Assembly: GCF_040187885.1 (NCBI RefSeq)
Contig: NZ_JBDPLH010000009.1
Span: 62,001-126,000, forward strand
Source of the DNA: Roseateles_E cavernae
GTDB taxonomy: Bacteria > Pseudomonadota > Gammaproteobacteria > Burkholderiales > Burkholderiaceae_C
Direction of reading: 5' to 3'
Length of the DNA stretch: 64,000 bases
Part shown: positions 1 through 8,922 of the stretch, one piece after another
Numbering within the stretch: position 1 is the first letter of the stretch
Layout: every line of letters begins with the position of its first letter
Position numbers and translations under genes: made by a program
Notes under the pieces: generated by a model
Database searches by the model: none
What the model was told of the DNA's origin: nothing
The model's input: the letters and a program-made list of their open reading frames with translations, nothing else

Positions 1-261
1 ACCAATGCCAACACGATGCTGGACAAGATCGGTGCACTGCGCGCCGAGCTGGGCGCCGGTGCCAACCGCCTGGACCACGTCTACAACAACTTGCAGAACA
101 TGAAGACCAATGTGTCGCAAGCCAAGGGCCGCATCATGGACGTCGACTACGCGACGGAGACCTCCAACATGACGACCAAGCAGATGCTGATGCAAGCCTC
201 GTCGTCGATGCTCAAGCAGAGCAACAGCATGTCCGGCATGGTCATGTCGCTGCTGCAGTAA
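1..261 (+). CDS. fliC: Flagellin, C-terminal part (gene begins before the window)
   Basis: Flagellin is the subunit of the flagellar filament and is exported through the flagellar type III apparatus. Only the last 86 residues are visible; the frame is open from base 1. The segment shows the C-terminal D1/D0 helix pattern of flagellins: NRLDHVYNNLQNMKTNVSQA, then GRIMDVDYATE, then a coiled-coil D0 helix ending MVMSLLQ. The gene is followed by a strong intrinsic terminator. By position in a lateral-type flagellar locus it would be the lafA equivalent. The family assignment is firm; the full length and N-terminus cannot be judged here. Confidence 0.95.
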   Translation, partial: TNANTMLDKIGALRAELGAGANRLDHVYNNLQNMKTNVSQAKGRIMDVDYATETSNMTTKQMLMQASSSMLKQSNSMSGMVMSLLQ

Positions 262-307
262 TTGCCGCAGTTGCCGTGACGGCGGCGGTCCGCGCACCGC
301 CGCATCG

Positions 308-335
308 AAAGCCAGGCTTGTGCCTGGCTTTTTTT
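308..335 (+). terminator. Rho-independent terminator after flagellin
   Basis: A perfect 9-bp stem (309-317 with 322-330, arms AAGCCAGGC / GCCTGGCTT) closes on a four-base loop and runs into seven T residues (329-335). It lies 47 bases after the flagellin stop and should isolate flagellin mRNA from the following glycosyltransferase gene. Confidence 0.92.
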
Positions 336-445
336 ATGGGGTCGGCGTGACAAGCCGCACGTCAGCAAGGCCTGCCTCGGCCGGAGTCGGTCCGGATCTT
401 TCTAGAATTTCGCGTCAACAACGCGCACGCGCAGGACGGGATCGC

Positions 446-2362
446 ATGAGCAGTTTCCAGCAGACCCTCAGGGCCAAGCAGTACCGTGAGGCCGGCCACC
501 GCGCGATGACGCGCCAGCAGTGGAGCGATGCCGCGCGCGAGTTCGGGCGCGCCCTTCACCAGCTGCCCAAGGACAGCCAGCTGTGGCTGTCGATGGTGCA
601 GGCCCAGATGGCGATGAACGATCTGGCCGGCGCCCAGCAAAGCGCCGAACGCCTGGTCGAGCTCGAGCCCCACAGCCTGGCCGCGGTCAAGCTGCTGGCC
701 GAATGCCTGCGCAAGCGCGGCCGCAGCGACGAGCTGCTGGCGGCCTGTGCCCGCTTGCCCGCCCAGGTGCCGCGCGACGAGGAATTGCTGATGATGCAGG
801 CCGAGGCGCTGCTGTTCACGCCGCGCATGGCCGAGGCCGTGCCGCTGCTGACCCAGGCCCTGCAGCTCAATATCAAGAACAGCCTGGCCCATTTCCAGCT
901 GGGCCTGGTGCTCAAGGACCTGAACATGGCCAGCCAGGCCGCCGTCTGTTTCGAGACCGCGGTGCTGACGGCCCAGAACGTGCGTCCCGATGTGCGCGCG
1001 CTGGCGCTGTCGCGCCTGGTGTTCCAGCTCGCCCTGATCTGCGACTGGCCCCAGCTGCAGCGCCACAAGAACACCATGCTCGACGAGCTGTCCCAGGGCA
1101 GCGATGCGGCGGTGCTGGAGATTGCCCCGTTCACGCTGCTGGCGCTGGAGAGCAGCGCGCAGCAGCAGCTGCGGGTCGGGCAGCTGCGCTGCGCCGCGCT
1201 GGGCCGCTCGATCGAGCCGCTGGCGCCGCGCGGCGCGCGCCGGCCGGGGCGGCTGCGCATCGGCTATCTGTCGTCCGACTTCTTCATGCATGCGACGGCC
1301 ATCCTGATGACCGAGCTGCTGGAGCTCCGTGATCGCGAGCGCTTCGAGGTCTTTCTGTACTGCCACAGCCCCGAGGACGGCTCACCCGAGCAGCTGCGCC
1401 TGCGTGCCGCGGCCGACCATTTCCGCAGCGTCAAGAGCCTGGCCGATGTCGAGGTCGCGCGCCTGATGCGCGAGGACGATATCGACATCGTCATTGACCT
1501 GAAGGGCCATACGCACAACAGCCGCATGCACATCCTGGGCTACCGCCCGGCGCCGGTGCAGGTGAGCTATCTGGGCTATCCGGGCTCGACCGGCGCGGCC
1601 TTCATCGACTATGTGGTCGGTGATGCGGCCGTCACGCCGCTGGCCCATGCGCCGAGCTATAGCGAGCGCATCGCCCAGATGCCGCACAGCTACCAGCCCA
1701 ACGACAGCCGCCGCGCGCTGCCGACCAAGCCGCCGCGCGCGCTGCTGGGCCTGCCCGAGGACGCCCTGGTGCTGAGCTGCTTCAATCAGAGCTACAAGAT
1801 CACGGCCGAGATGGCCGATCTGTGGGCCCAGATCCTGAAATCCGTGCCCCAGGCCGTGCTGTGGCTGCTGGCCTGGAACGAGGCCGCCCAGCGCAATCTG
1901 AGCAAGGAGATGGTCGCACGCGGCATCGATGCGAGCCGCTTGCTGTTCTCGCCGCTGATCGGCAGCAATGACAATCTGGCCCGGCTGCAATGTGCCGACC
2001 TGGTGCTCGACACCTGGCCTTGCAACGCCCACACCACGGCCAGCGAGGCCTTGTGGGCCGGCGTGCCGGTGCTGACCGTGCCGGGCGAGACCTTTGCTTC
2101 CCGCGTCGCCGCCAGCCTGGTGCAGGCCTGCGAGCTGCCGGACTTTGTCTGCGCCAGCCCGCAAGCCTATGTCGACAAGGCGGTCAGTCTGCTGACCGGG
2201 CTGGACGAGCTGCGCGCCGCCCAGGCCCATCTGCGCGAGCAGCGCATGCGCCTGCCGCTGTTCGACAGCCGCCGCTACACCCGTGACTTCGAGGCCTTGC
2301 TGCTGCGCATGTGGGAGCGCCACGAGGCCGGGCTGGCGCCCGCGCCGCTGAGCGCCGCCTGA
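446..2362 (+). CDS. TPR / O-GlcNAc-transferase-like (GT41) glycosyltransferase, probable flagellin glycosyltransferase
   Basis: Predicted 638-residue cytosolic enzyme. Residues about 10-240 are TPR-like helical repeats. The catalytic part (about 268-620) has the GT41/SPINDLY layout: SSDFFMHA (276-283, with the family histidine), VSYLGYPGSTG (about 373-383), NQSYKIT with Lys451, and LDTWPCNAHTTASEALWAG (521-539), the nucleotide-sugar site. The ATG at 446 is chosen over the in-frame upstream start at 320 because GGACGGG precedes it and the earlier start would overlap the flagellin terminator. Placement directly after flagellin suggests flagellin Ser/Thr glycosylation. The family assignment is seen in the sequence; the flagellin substrate is inferred from context. 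Confidence 0.85.
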   Translation: MSSFQQTLRAKQYREAGHRAMTRQQWSDAAREFGRALHQLPKDSQLWLSMVQAQMAMNDLAGAQQSAERLVELEPHSLAAVKLLAECLRKRGRSDELLAACARLPAQVPRDEELLMMQAEALLFTPRMAEAVPLLTQALQLNIKNSLAHFQLGLVLKDLNMASQAAVCFETAVLTAQNVRPDVRALALSRLVFQLALICDWPQLQRHKNTMLDELSQGSDAAVLEIAPFTLLALESSAQQQLRVGQLRCAALGRSIEPLAPRGARRPGRLRIGYLSSDFFMHATAILMTELLELRDRERFEVFLYCHSPEDGSPEQLRLRAAADHFRSVKSLADVEVARLMREDDIDIVIDLKGHTHNSRMHILGYRPAPVQVSYLGYPGSTGAAFIDYVVGDAAVTPLAHAPSYSERIAQMPHSYQPNDSRRALPTKPPRALLGLPEDALVLSCFNQSYKITAEMADLWAQILKSVPQAVLWLLAWNEAAQRNLSKEMVARGIDASRLLFSPLIGSNDNLARLQCADLVLDTWPCNAHTTASEALWAGVPVLTVPGETFASRVAASLVQACELPDFVCASPQAYVDKAVSLLTGLDELRAAQAHLREQRMRLPLFDSRRYTRDFEALLLRMWERHEAGLAPAPLSAA

Positions 2363-2393
2363 ACCGGACCGGGCCGCCCCGGCCGTCGCGTCC

Positions 2394-4667
2394 TCAGGCC
2401 ATCGCCGCTGCGCCCAGCAGCGCCTCGAGCTGGCGGCGGAACTGCGGCCAGGAGAATTGCGCGTCGTAGTAGGCGCGCGCCTGCTGCGCCGGCGCTGCGG
2501 CGGCGGCGCTGTGCTCGCGCAGCAGCGCCGCCAGTTGCTCCGGGCCGGCCCAGCCCAGCTCGCGCCCGGCGTAGACGCTGAAGTTCTCGACCAGGGAGCC
2601 GGCCTCCATGCCGGAGAAGAACAGCACCGGCAGGCCGGCGCCCTGGGCCTCGATCGCCGCGCGTCCGCCGCCCACCGGCGCCGAGCCGATGTAGAAGGCG
2701 GCGTCCGGCAGCGCCAGCAGGGCTTGCCACAGCGAGGGCACCAGACCCAGCGGCACGAAGCGGGCCGGGTCGATGTGCTGCGCCCGCAGCTGGCTGCGCA
2801 CAAAGGCAATCCAGCTGTCGTCCAGCGGGCCGATGAAATAGAACTCGCCGTCGACCGCGCTCAGCGCGGCAGTGACGATCTTGTGCAGCGCGAACTCGCC
2901 GGTCTGCACGAACTTGCCCGGCCGGCCCGAGGTGACCACCGAGCGGCGCTGGCCGGCGGCGGGCAGCGGGCGGCAGCCCTGGTCGGCGACATAGAGTGGC
3001 AGCAGCTGGACCGGCTGCTCGAGCTGGCCGCCGCAGGTCTGGGCCAGCATCTCGGACAGGTCGGCATGGGCCACGCCGGCCAGCGTGCAGCCCAGGCTGG
3101 GGTTGTGGTCGCAGTGGTGGATCAGGGTCTTGCCGGCGCTGGGGTGCCACAGCGTGCCGACAAAGGCGACCGGGTCCTGGTGATGCTGCAGATAGACGAT
3201 CTGGGCCAGCGGCAGGCCGGCGGCGATGCGGGCCAGCGCGCGGCTCTTGTCCCAGAGCGTGGGCTCGGACAGGCAGATCACCTCGATGCCCTCGAAGCGC
3301 TCGCGTATCCAGCGCATCTTGGGTCCGTCATTCTGGTAGGTCGAGAACAGATCGGTCAGCACGATGACCGGCCGCTTGACCGCGCGGGCGATATCTTCCA
3401 GCACCTTGGTATGGCCGCCGACCTGGAACAGCTCGGTCGCGACGATCAGCGTCACATCGGCCGGCTCGGCGCGCGATGATGCAGCGCCGGGCTTGGTGCC
3501 CAGCGCGCGCGTCAGGCGCTCGATCTGGCGGTCGAAATCGGGGTAGTAGAGCCCATGGTGGGCCACGCCGGGCAGACAGAAATGCTGGTGCACGGCCAGC
3601 GCGATGATGTTCAGCGCCTCGTCGTGGCGGCCGGCGTCGATCTGGCGGCCGGCCTTGTCGGCGGCATCGTCCAGGTACTGGAACAGCGGTGCCGGCTTGC
3701 GGCCCGGGCGGTTCGGCAGCAGCGGGGCCGCACCGCCCGGCGCCGCGCCAAAACCCAGCGCCAGGTCCTGGGCGGTCTGGCCGATGGCGCCCTGGCTGTG
3801 CACCTGCCACAAGCCGGCCGCGAAGCCCAGCGCATCGGCATACTGCTCCACCGGGTCGGTCTGCCTGAAGCGCTCGAGCTGGGCGTAAAGCCTGGCGTAG
3901 AAGTCCGGCGTGCCGAAGTCCTGACCGAACAGGCGCTCGAGGTCCTGCTCGTCGAACCAGCCGATGCTGTCCTCATAGGCGGCCGGCGGCTGGCTTGCCG
4001 CACGCCGCTCGGACAGTACCGGCGTGCCCAGCGACTGGCACAGAAAGGCCCGCACCTGCTCGAAGCGGGCGCTCTCGTAGAAGGGCACATTGACGACGGC
4101 CTTGGCCTCGCGGATCAGCGCGTCGCGCTCGGCGCCGTAGAGCGGGAAGGGCGCCACCATCACCCGGCGGCCGCAGGCCTCGATGCGCTTGAGCAAGCCG
4201 GCGCGGCGCTCGTTCATGCTGCCGAAGAACAGCAGATCGATAGGCCGCTGTTCCAGCGGCGCGACATCGTCCTGCGCCATATAGGGCGCGTACTGGAAGG
4301 AGGTGATCGGGATGTCGTCCGGATAGTCGCTGCACTGCGGCGGATTGGCCGGGTCGTAGTCGATCACCGCCGAGTTGCGCAGCAGCTGCAGATAGGCGGC
4401 CGGCAGGCGCGCGCCCTCGCGGCCGAGCTGCTCCAGATTGACGAAGATGCAGCTGTAGGCCTGGCACAGCCGGATGTCAAAACCCAGATGGGCACCGAAC
4501 ACCAGGTTGACCGCGCCATGGCGCAGCTGGTTGCGTTCCATGCTGACCTCGGCACCGAAGCGCTGGAACTGGAACTGGAAGTAGATGGCCGGGTCCAGCA
4601 AGGCGTCGCCATGAGCATAGCCGGGTGGGTGGATCAGGCAGATATGGATGGCGGGCAGGGCGCTCAT
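2394..4667 (-). CDS. Large glycosyltransferase-like protein, probable flagellin modification
   Basis: 757 residues, convergent with the GT41 gene. The N-terminal half has PIDLLFFGSMNERR (about residues 142-155), typical of CgeB/DUF3880-like glycosyltransferase folds. The C-terminal half has LIVATELFQVGGHTKVLEDI (a GT4-like N-terminal motif), YLQHHQDPVAFVGTLWHPS, and a second Rossmann-type half with VVTSGRPGKF and PVGGGRAAIEAQGAGLPVLF, where the acidic residue resembles the E-x7-E donor-site region. It therefore looks like two fused or duplicated GT modules. No signal peptide or membrane segment is evident. With its neighbour it probably builds the glycan on flagellin; acceptor and sugar cannot be read from sequence. 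Confidence 0.6.
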   Translation of the reverse strand: MSALPAIHICLIHPPGYAHGDALLDPAIYFQFQFQRFGAEVSMERNQLRHGAVNLVFGAHLGFDIRLCQAYSCIFVNLEQLGREGARLPAAYLQLLRNSAVIDYDPANPPQCSDYPDDIPITSFQYAPYMAQDDVAPLEQRPIDLLFFGSMNERRAGLLKRIEACGRRVMVAPFPLYGAERDALIREAKAVVNVPFYESARFEQVRAFLCQSLGTPVLSERRAASQPPAAYEDSIGWFDEQDLERLFGQDFGTPDFYARLYAQLERFRQTDPVEQYADALGFAAGLWQVHSQGAIGQTAQDLALGFGAAPGGAAPLLPNRPGRKPAPLFQYLDDAADKAGRQIDAGRHDEALNIIALAVHQHFCLPGVAHHGLYYPDFDRQIERLTRALGTKPGAASSRAEPADVTLIVATELFQVGGHTKVLEDIARAVKRPVIVLTDLFSTYQNDGPKMRWIRERFEGIEVICLSEPTLWDKSRALARIAAGLPLAQIVYLQHHQDPVAFVGTLWHPSAGKTLIHHCDHNPSLGCTLAGVAHADLSEMLAQTCGGQLEQPVQLLPLYVADQGCRPLPAAGQRRSVVTSGRPGKFVQTGEFALHKIVTAALSAVDGEFYFIGPLDDSWIAFVRSQLRAQHIDPARFVPLGLVPSLWQALLALPDAAFYIGSAPVGGGRAAIEAQGAGLPVLFFSGMEAGSLVENFSVYAGRELGWAGPEQLAALLREHSAAAAAPAQQARAYYDAQFSWPQFRRQLEALLGAAAMA

Positions 4668-4762
4668 AGCGTCTCGACAGGGATGGGTTTGAGGTCCGGC
4701 GGGAGCCGGCGTTTAATTGTTTGGCGATCCAGGTCGCCTTTAATGGGGTACAGGACACCCAG

Positions 4763-5713
4763 ATGACGCTGCCCAACTCCGCCATTGCCGCCGTCGCCGC
4801 CATCAGCACCATTCGCCCGGTGCTGAGCTGGCATGCCGACACGGCGATGCCGCCGCGCCAGGTCGGCGAGCTGCTGCGTCTGCTGGTCGAGCAGGACGCC
4901 CAAGGGCAGCTGCTGGGGCAGCACGGCAGCGGCTTGCTGCTGCGCCTGCCGCCAGGCACGGCGATGCCCGGTGACCAGCTGCTGTTGCGGGTGCTGTCCA
5001 CCCAGCCCAAGCTGGAGCTGGCCCTGATCGAACACCGGCCGCAGCGCCCGGCCGGCGATAGCGCCACCGCCGAGGGCGAGATGGCCGCGCTGCGCAGCGA
5101 TCAGGCCTGGCAGCTGCAGCTGCGCCTGCCCTCCTCGCTGAGCCCGGCGGCCTTGGCCATGCAGTGGCGCAGCCGGGTGCTGGCCGATGCCTCGCGCTTG
5201 GGTCTGCCCGGCCCGGTCGCCGAACCGGCGCAGACACAGGGCTTGCAGCTGCCGCCGACCCAGGTGCTGGGCTGGAATGCCCAGGCCTTGTTGCTGCGCC
5301 TGATCCAGGCGCCACCGCAGGGCTGGCTGCCGGACGGCGGCGACGAGGCCGGCGAGCCTGCGGAAGCCGGCGATGGCGTGCTGGCGCTGACGGTGCAGCT
5401 GAGCTTGCAGGGCGGCTGGGTTCAGCTGCTGCTGAAATGGCAGCAAGGCCTGTGGCTGCAGCTGTCGGCGGAGAAGCCGCCCACCCTTCAGGCCTTGCGC
5501 GCGCTGATGCCGCGCATCGCGGCGGCACTGGCGGGCGTGCCGCTGGCACTGCGCCACTGCCAGCTGAGCAGCCGGCTGATCGCGGTCAACGCGCCCCGCG
5601 CCGGCACCCAGACGCTCCATGGCGCGCAGGGCTCCAGCGGCCCGCTGTTCCGGGCCGCCGCCGAGATCGTCTGGGTGCTGCAGCATGCGGATGCGCCGAA
5701 CAGCTCAGCCTAG
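4763..5713 (+). CDS. FliK-like hypothetical protein beside flhA
   Basis: 316 residues from the ATG at 4763; a TTG 42 bases upstream is in frame but lacks a better ribosome site. It is rich in Leu, Gln and Ala, with the pattern HGSGLLLRLPPGTAMPGDQL followed by LLRVLSTQPKLELALIEH, resembling the beta-rich segments of FliK/Flg_hook-family proteins, and QLSLQGGWVQLLLKWQQG near the C-terminus. No export signal or membrane segment is seen. It is divergent from the glycosyltransferase gene and its 3' end overlaps the flhA 3' end by 9 bases. A canonical fliK lies elsewhere in the locus, so this would be a second, orphan FliK-type protein. The function is unknown. Confidence 0.5.
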   Translation: MTLPNSAIAAVAAISTIRPVLSWHADTAMPPRQVGELLRLLVEQDAQGQLLGQHGSGLLLRLPPGTAMPGDQLLLRVLSTQPKLELALIEHRPQRPAGDSATAEGEMAALRSDQAWQLQLRLPSSLSPAALAMQWRSRVLADASRLGLPGPVAEPAQTQGLQLPPTQVLGWNAQALLLRLIQAPPQGWLPDGGDEAGEPAEAGDGVLALTVQLSLQGGWVQLLLKWQQGLWLQLSAEKPPTLQALRALMPRIAAALAGVPLALRHCQLSSRLIAVNAPRAGTQTLHGAQGSSGPLFRAAAEIVWVLQHADAPNSSA

Positions 5714-7792
5714 CGAGCCGATCACCGCGATCTCGCGCTGCTCGGGCACTTCGTTGTAGGACAGCACGGCCAGGCCGGGCGCGAACAGCTTGGCATAGCG
5801 CGCCAGCAGCGGGCGGATCTGCGGCATCACCAGCAGCACCGGGGCGGCGCCCTGGCCCTTCATCTGGTCGCGCGCCATCGGCATGTGCTGCTGCAGCTGG
5901 CCCAGCAGCTGCGGGTCGACCGGATAGCTGTCGAGCTGCACCTTGGCGCCGCCCTGGCGGGCCTGGTTCAGCGCGCCCAGCAGCAGGTTCTCGAGCTCGG
6001 CGCCGATATTGAAGACGCGCATGGCCCCGACCGGGCCGCACAGCTGGGTCACGATCTGGCGCTTCAGCGCGCAGCGCACCTCGGCGGCCAGCAGGATAGC
6101 GTCCTTGGTGGCCTCGGCGTTCTCGACCAGGGTGCTGGCGATGCTGACGATGTCCTTGATCGACACGCTCTCGGCCAGCAGCAGGCGCAGGATCTTCAGC
6201 AGCTGGCTGTGGCCATAGGCCTTGTCCAGCGCGGCGGCCAGCTTCGGGCTCAGCGCGCTCAGGCGTTCCAGCAGCGCCGAGACATCGTCGAAGCGCAGCA
6301 GCTCGGGCAGTTGCTCGCGCACCAGCTTGGAGAGGTGGGTGGCAATCGTGCTGGGCACGTCGACCACCTGGTAGCCCAGGCCCAGCGCATGGGCCTTGTG
6401 CTGCGGCTCGATCCAGATCACCGGCAGGCCGTAGGCCGGGTCGGCACCGGGCACGCCGTCGAGTTCGCCATAGACCTGGGCCGAGGCGATCGCCATCAGC
6501 CGGTCGGGATGGACCTCGGCCTGGGCGATCACGCTGCCGCCCAGCAGCACCGCGTACTGGCTGGGCTTGAGCGAGAGATCGTCGCGCACCGAGATCGGCG
6601 GCAGCAGCAGGCCCAGGGTCTCGCTGAGGCTTTGGCGCATGCCCTTGACGCGCTGCTGCAGCGGGGCGCCGTTCTCGGGGTTGATCAGGCCGACCAGCTT
6701 GTAGCCCAGGCTGACCGACAGCGGCTCGACCACCGGCAGCGCGCGCCAGTCCAGCTCGGGTGGCGCACCGGTCAGCAGCGCCGCCTCGATGGGCGCGGCC
6801 GGTTTGATCGCCTCGCCGGCGCGTTGGGCCATGCGCCAGCCCACATAGGCCAGCGCGGCGGCAAAGCTCAGGAAGGCGAAGGTGGGCATGCCCGGGATCA
6901 CGGCCAGGGCCACCATCACCGCGGCCGCGCTGTAGAGCACGGTCGGCGAGGCCAGCAGTTGCTCGCCGATCTGGTTTTCCATGTCGCCGGCGTCGCTGAC
7001 GCGGGTGACGATGATGGCCGCCGCAGCCGACAGCAGCAGCGCCGGGATCTGGGAGACCAGGCCGTCGCCGATGGTCAGCAGCGCATAGGTGCGGAAGGCA
7101 TCACCCAGGCTCAGATCGTGCATGAAGGCGCCGATCGCGACGCCGCCGACCATATTGATGATCAGGATCAGGATCGATGCGATCGCGTCGCCGCGCACGA
7201 ACTTGCTGGCGCCGTCCATCGCGCCATAGAAGTCGGCCTCCGAGCCGACATCCTTGCGGCGCTTCTGCGCCTGCTCCTGGTTGATCAGGCCGGCGTTCAG
7301 GTCGGCGTCGATCGCCATCTGCTTGCCGGGCAGGGCGTCCAAGGTGAAGCGGGCCGAAACCTCGGAGATGCGCTCCGCACCCTTGGTGACGACGATGAAG
7401 TTCACCACCATCAGGATCACGAAGACGACGATGCCGACGACGAAGTTGCCGCCGATCACGACATTGCCGAAGCTCTCGATCACCTGGCCGGCCGCATGCG
7501 TGCCCTCGTGGCCATGCAGCAGCACGACGCGGGTCGAAGCCACGTTCAGCGACAGCCGCATCAGCGTGGTCGCCAGGATGATGCTGGGGAAGACCGCGAA
7601 GTCCAGCGGGCGCTTGCTGTTGACACTGACCAGTATCACGACGATGGCCAGCACAATGTTGAACGTGAACAGCACGTCCAGCAGCACCGGCGGCAGCGGC
7701 AGTATCACCATGGCCAGGATGGCCATCAGGAACAGCGGCGCGGCGACGCGGTACTCGCGCATCAGGGCGCTCAGGCGTTGCATGGGATTCAT
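5705..7792 (-). CDS. flhA: Flagellar export gate protein FlhA (lateral type, lfhA)
   Basis: 695 residues, normal for the family. FlhA forms the nonameric export gate of the flagellar type III apparatus in the inner membrane. The N-terminal half carries about eight hydrophobic helices (the first at about 17-60). The FHIPEP signature SEADFYGAMDGASKFV is at residues 184-199, in the cytoplasmic loop of the membrane domain. The C-terminal half is the cytoplasmic ring domain that docks chaperone-substrate complexes. It is last in the leftward fliM-N-P-Q-R-flhB-flhA operon, with its ATG overlapping the flhB stop by 4 bases. The order with flhA at the end and no flhF/flhG after it is the lateral/Flag-2 arrangement. 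Confidence 0.97.
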   Translation of the reverse strand: MNPMQRLSALMREYRVAAPLFLMAILAMVILPLPPVLLDVLFTFNIVLAIVVILVSVNSKRPLDFAVFPSIILATTLMRLSLNVASTRVVLLHGHEGTHAAGQVIESFGNVVIGGNFVVGIVVFVILMVVNFIVVTKGAERISEVSARFTLDALPGKQMAIDADLNAGLINQEQAQKRRKDVGSEADFYGAMDGASKFVRGDAIASILILIINMVGGVAIGAFMHDLSLGDAFRTYALLTIGDGLVSQIPALLLSAAAAIIVTRVSDAGDMENQIGEQLLASPTVLYSAAAVMVALAVIPGMPTFAFLSFAAALAYVGWRMAQRAGEAIKPAAPIEAALLTGAPPELDWRALPVVEPLSVSLGYKLVGLINPENGAPLQQRVKGMRQSLSETLGLLLPPISVRDDLSLKPSQYAVLLGGSVIAQAEVHPDRLMAIASAQVYGELDGVPGADPAYGLPVIWIEPQHKAHALGLGYQVVDVPSTIATHLSKLVREQLPELLRFDDVSALLERLSALSPKLAAALDKAYGHSQLLKILRLLLAESVSIKDIVSIASTLVENAEATKDAILLAAEVRCALKRQIVTQLCGPVGAMRVFNIGAELENLLLGALNQARQGGAKVQLDSYPVDPQLLGQLQQHMPMARDQMKGQGAAPVLLVMPQIRPLLARYAKLFAPGLAVLSYNEVPEQREIAVIGSLG

Positions 7793-8922
7793 GAGGGGTC
7801 AGACAAATGAGTGGGCACCGCCAGGTCGGCGGGCAAATGGGGCGCGCTCTTGCGCGCGCCCGACCTGAAGGCCTTGAGCTGCATCACATAGCTCAGCACC
7901 TGGGCGACGGCCTGGTACAGCGAGGCGGGAATCTGCTGCTGCACCTGGGAACTGTTGTAGATCGCGCGGGCCAGCGGCGGCAAGGTCAGGATCTGCACCT
8001 GGTGCTGCTTGGCGATCTCGCGGATGTAGAAGGCCATCTCGTCGACGCCCTTGGCGAGCAGGAAGGGAGCCTCGGCGCGCTTGTCGTCGTAACGCAGCGC
8101 CACCGCGTAATGCTCGGGGTTGACGATCACGACATCGGCCTCGGGCACGGCCTGGCGCACGCCGCGCCGCGCCAGCTGCTGCTGCAGCTGGCGGATGCGC
8201 TGGCGCACCTCGGGCCGGCCCTCGTTCTGCTTGTGTTCTTCCTTCAGGTCCTGCTTGCTCATGCGCTGGCCCTTCAGGAAGAAGAAGAGCTGCAGCGGCG
8301 CGTCCAGCAGTGCGAACATGGCCAGCAGGGCGGCCATCACCATCAGGCTGTCCATGCTCAGCGCGGCGCCATGGATCAGGGCCTGATCCAGGCTCTGGCC
8401 CTGCAGCGCGACATAGGCGCCGGCCAGGCTGCGGCTCAGATAGACCAGGGCGCTGAGCAGGCAGATCACCTTCAGTATCGAGATGCCCAGATCGCTGTAG
8501 TGCTTGGCGCTGAAGAGCCGGCCCAGATTGCTGACCGGGCTGAGCCGGCTCAGCTTGGGCGCCCAGTTGGAGGTGGCGAAGATCAGGCCGCCGGGCATCA
8601 GCGAGGCCAGCATCAGCGTCAGCGGCAGCAGCAGCAGCGGGGCCACCATCTTCAGCAGCAGCAGCAGGCAGGCGCCGAAGGCGGCCGACCAGACATTGTC
8701 CTGCGCGCCGTCCAGGTCCAGCGGCGCGAAGGCCAGCTTGAACAGCATGTCGAAATCGTCCAGGTACATGGGCATGCACAGCAGCAGCAGCTTGAAGCTC
8801 AGCAGAATGCCCACCGCCATCGGCAGATCCTTGGAGCGTGCGACCTGGCCCTGCTCGCGAGCCTTCTTCAGCTTCTGTTCTGAGGGCTTTTCGCTCTTGT
8901 CGGCGCTGCTGGACTCAGACAT
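7789..8922 (-). CDS. flhB: Flagellar export switch protein FlhB (lateral type, lfhB)
   Basis: 377 residues. FlhB is the substrate-specificity switch of the export gate; it autocleaves in its cytoplasmic domain. The N-terminal SEKPSEQKLKKAREQGQVARS is a typical FlhB start, four hydrophobic segments follow (about 36-55, 85-110, 145-165, 190-215), and the conserved linker GRPEVRQRIRQ precedes the cleavage site. The cleavage loop reads NPEH (268-271) followed by YAVAL, where the family norm is NPTH. The catalytic Asn-Pro pair and the His are kept; the Thr is Glu. It overlaps fliR by 8 and flhA by 4 bases, so translation is coupled. Confidence 0.96.
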   Translation of the reverse strand: MSESSSADKSEKPSEQKLKKAREQGQVARSKDLPMAVGILLSFKLLLLCMPMYLDDFDMLFKLAFAPLDLDGAQDNVWSAAFGACLLLLLKMVAPLLLLPLTLMLASLMPGGLIFATSNWAPKLSRLSPVSNLGRLFSAKHYSDLGISILKVICLLSALVYLSRSLAGAYVALQGQSLDQALIHGAALSMDSLMVMAALLAMFALLDAPLQLFFFLKGQRMSKQDLKEEHKQNEGRPEVRQRIRQLQQQLARRGVRQAVPEADVVIVNPEHYAVALRYDDKRAEAPFLLAKGVDEMAFYIREIAKQHQVQILTLPPLARAIYNSSQVQQQIPASLYQAVAQVLSYVMQLKAFRSGARKSAPHLPADLAVPTHLSDPS

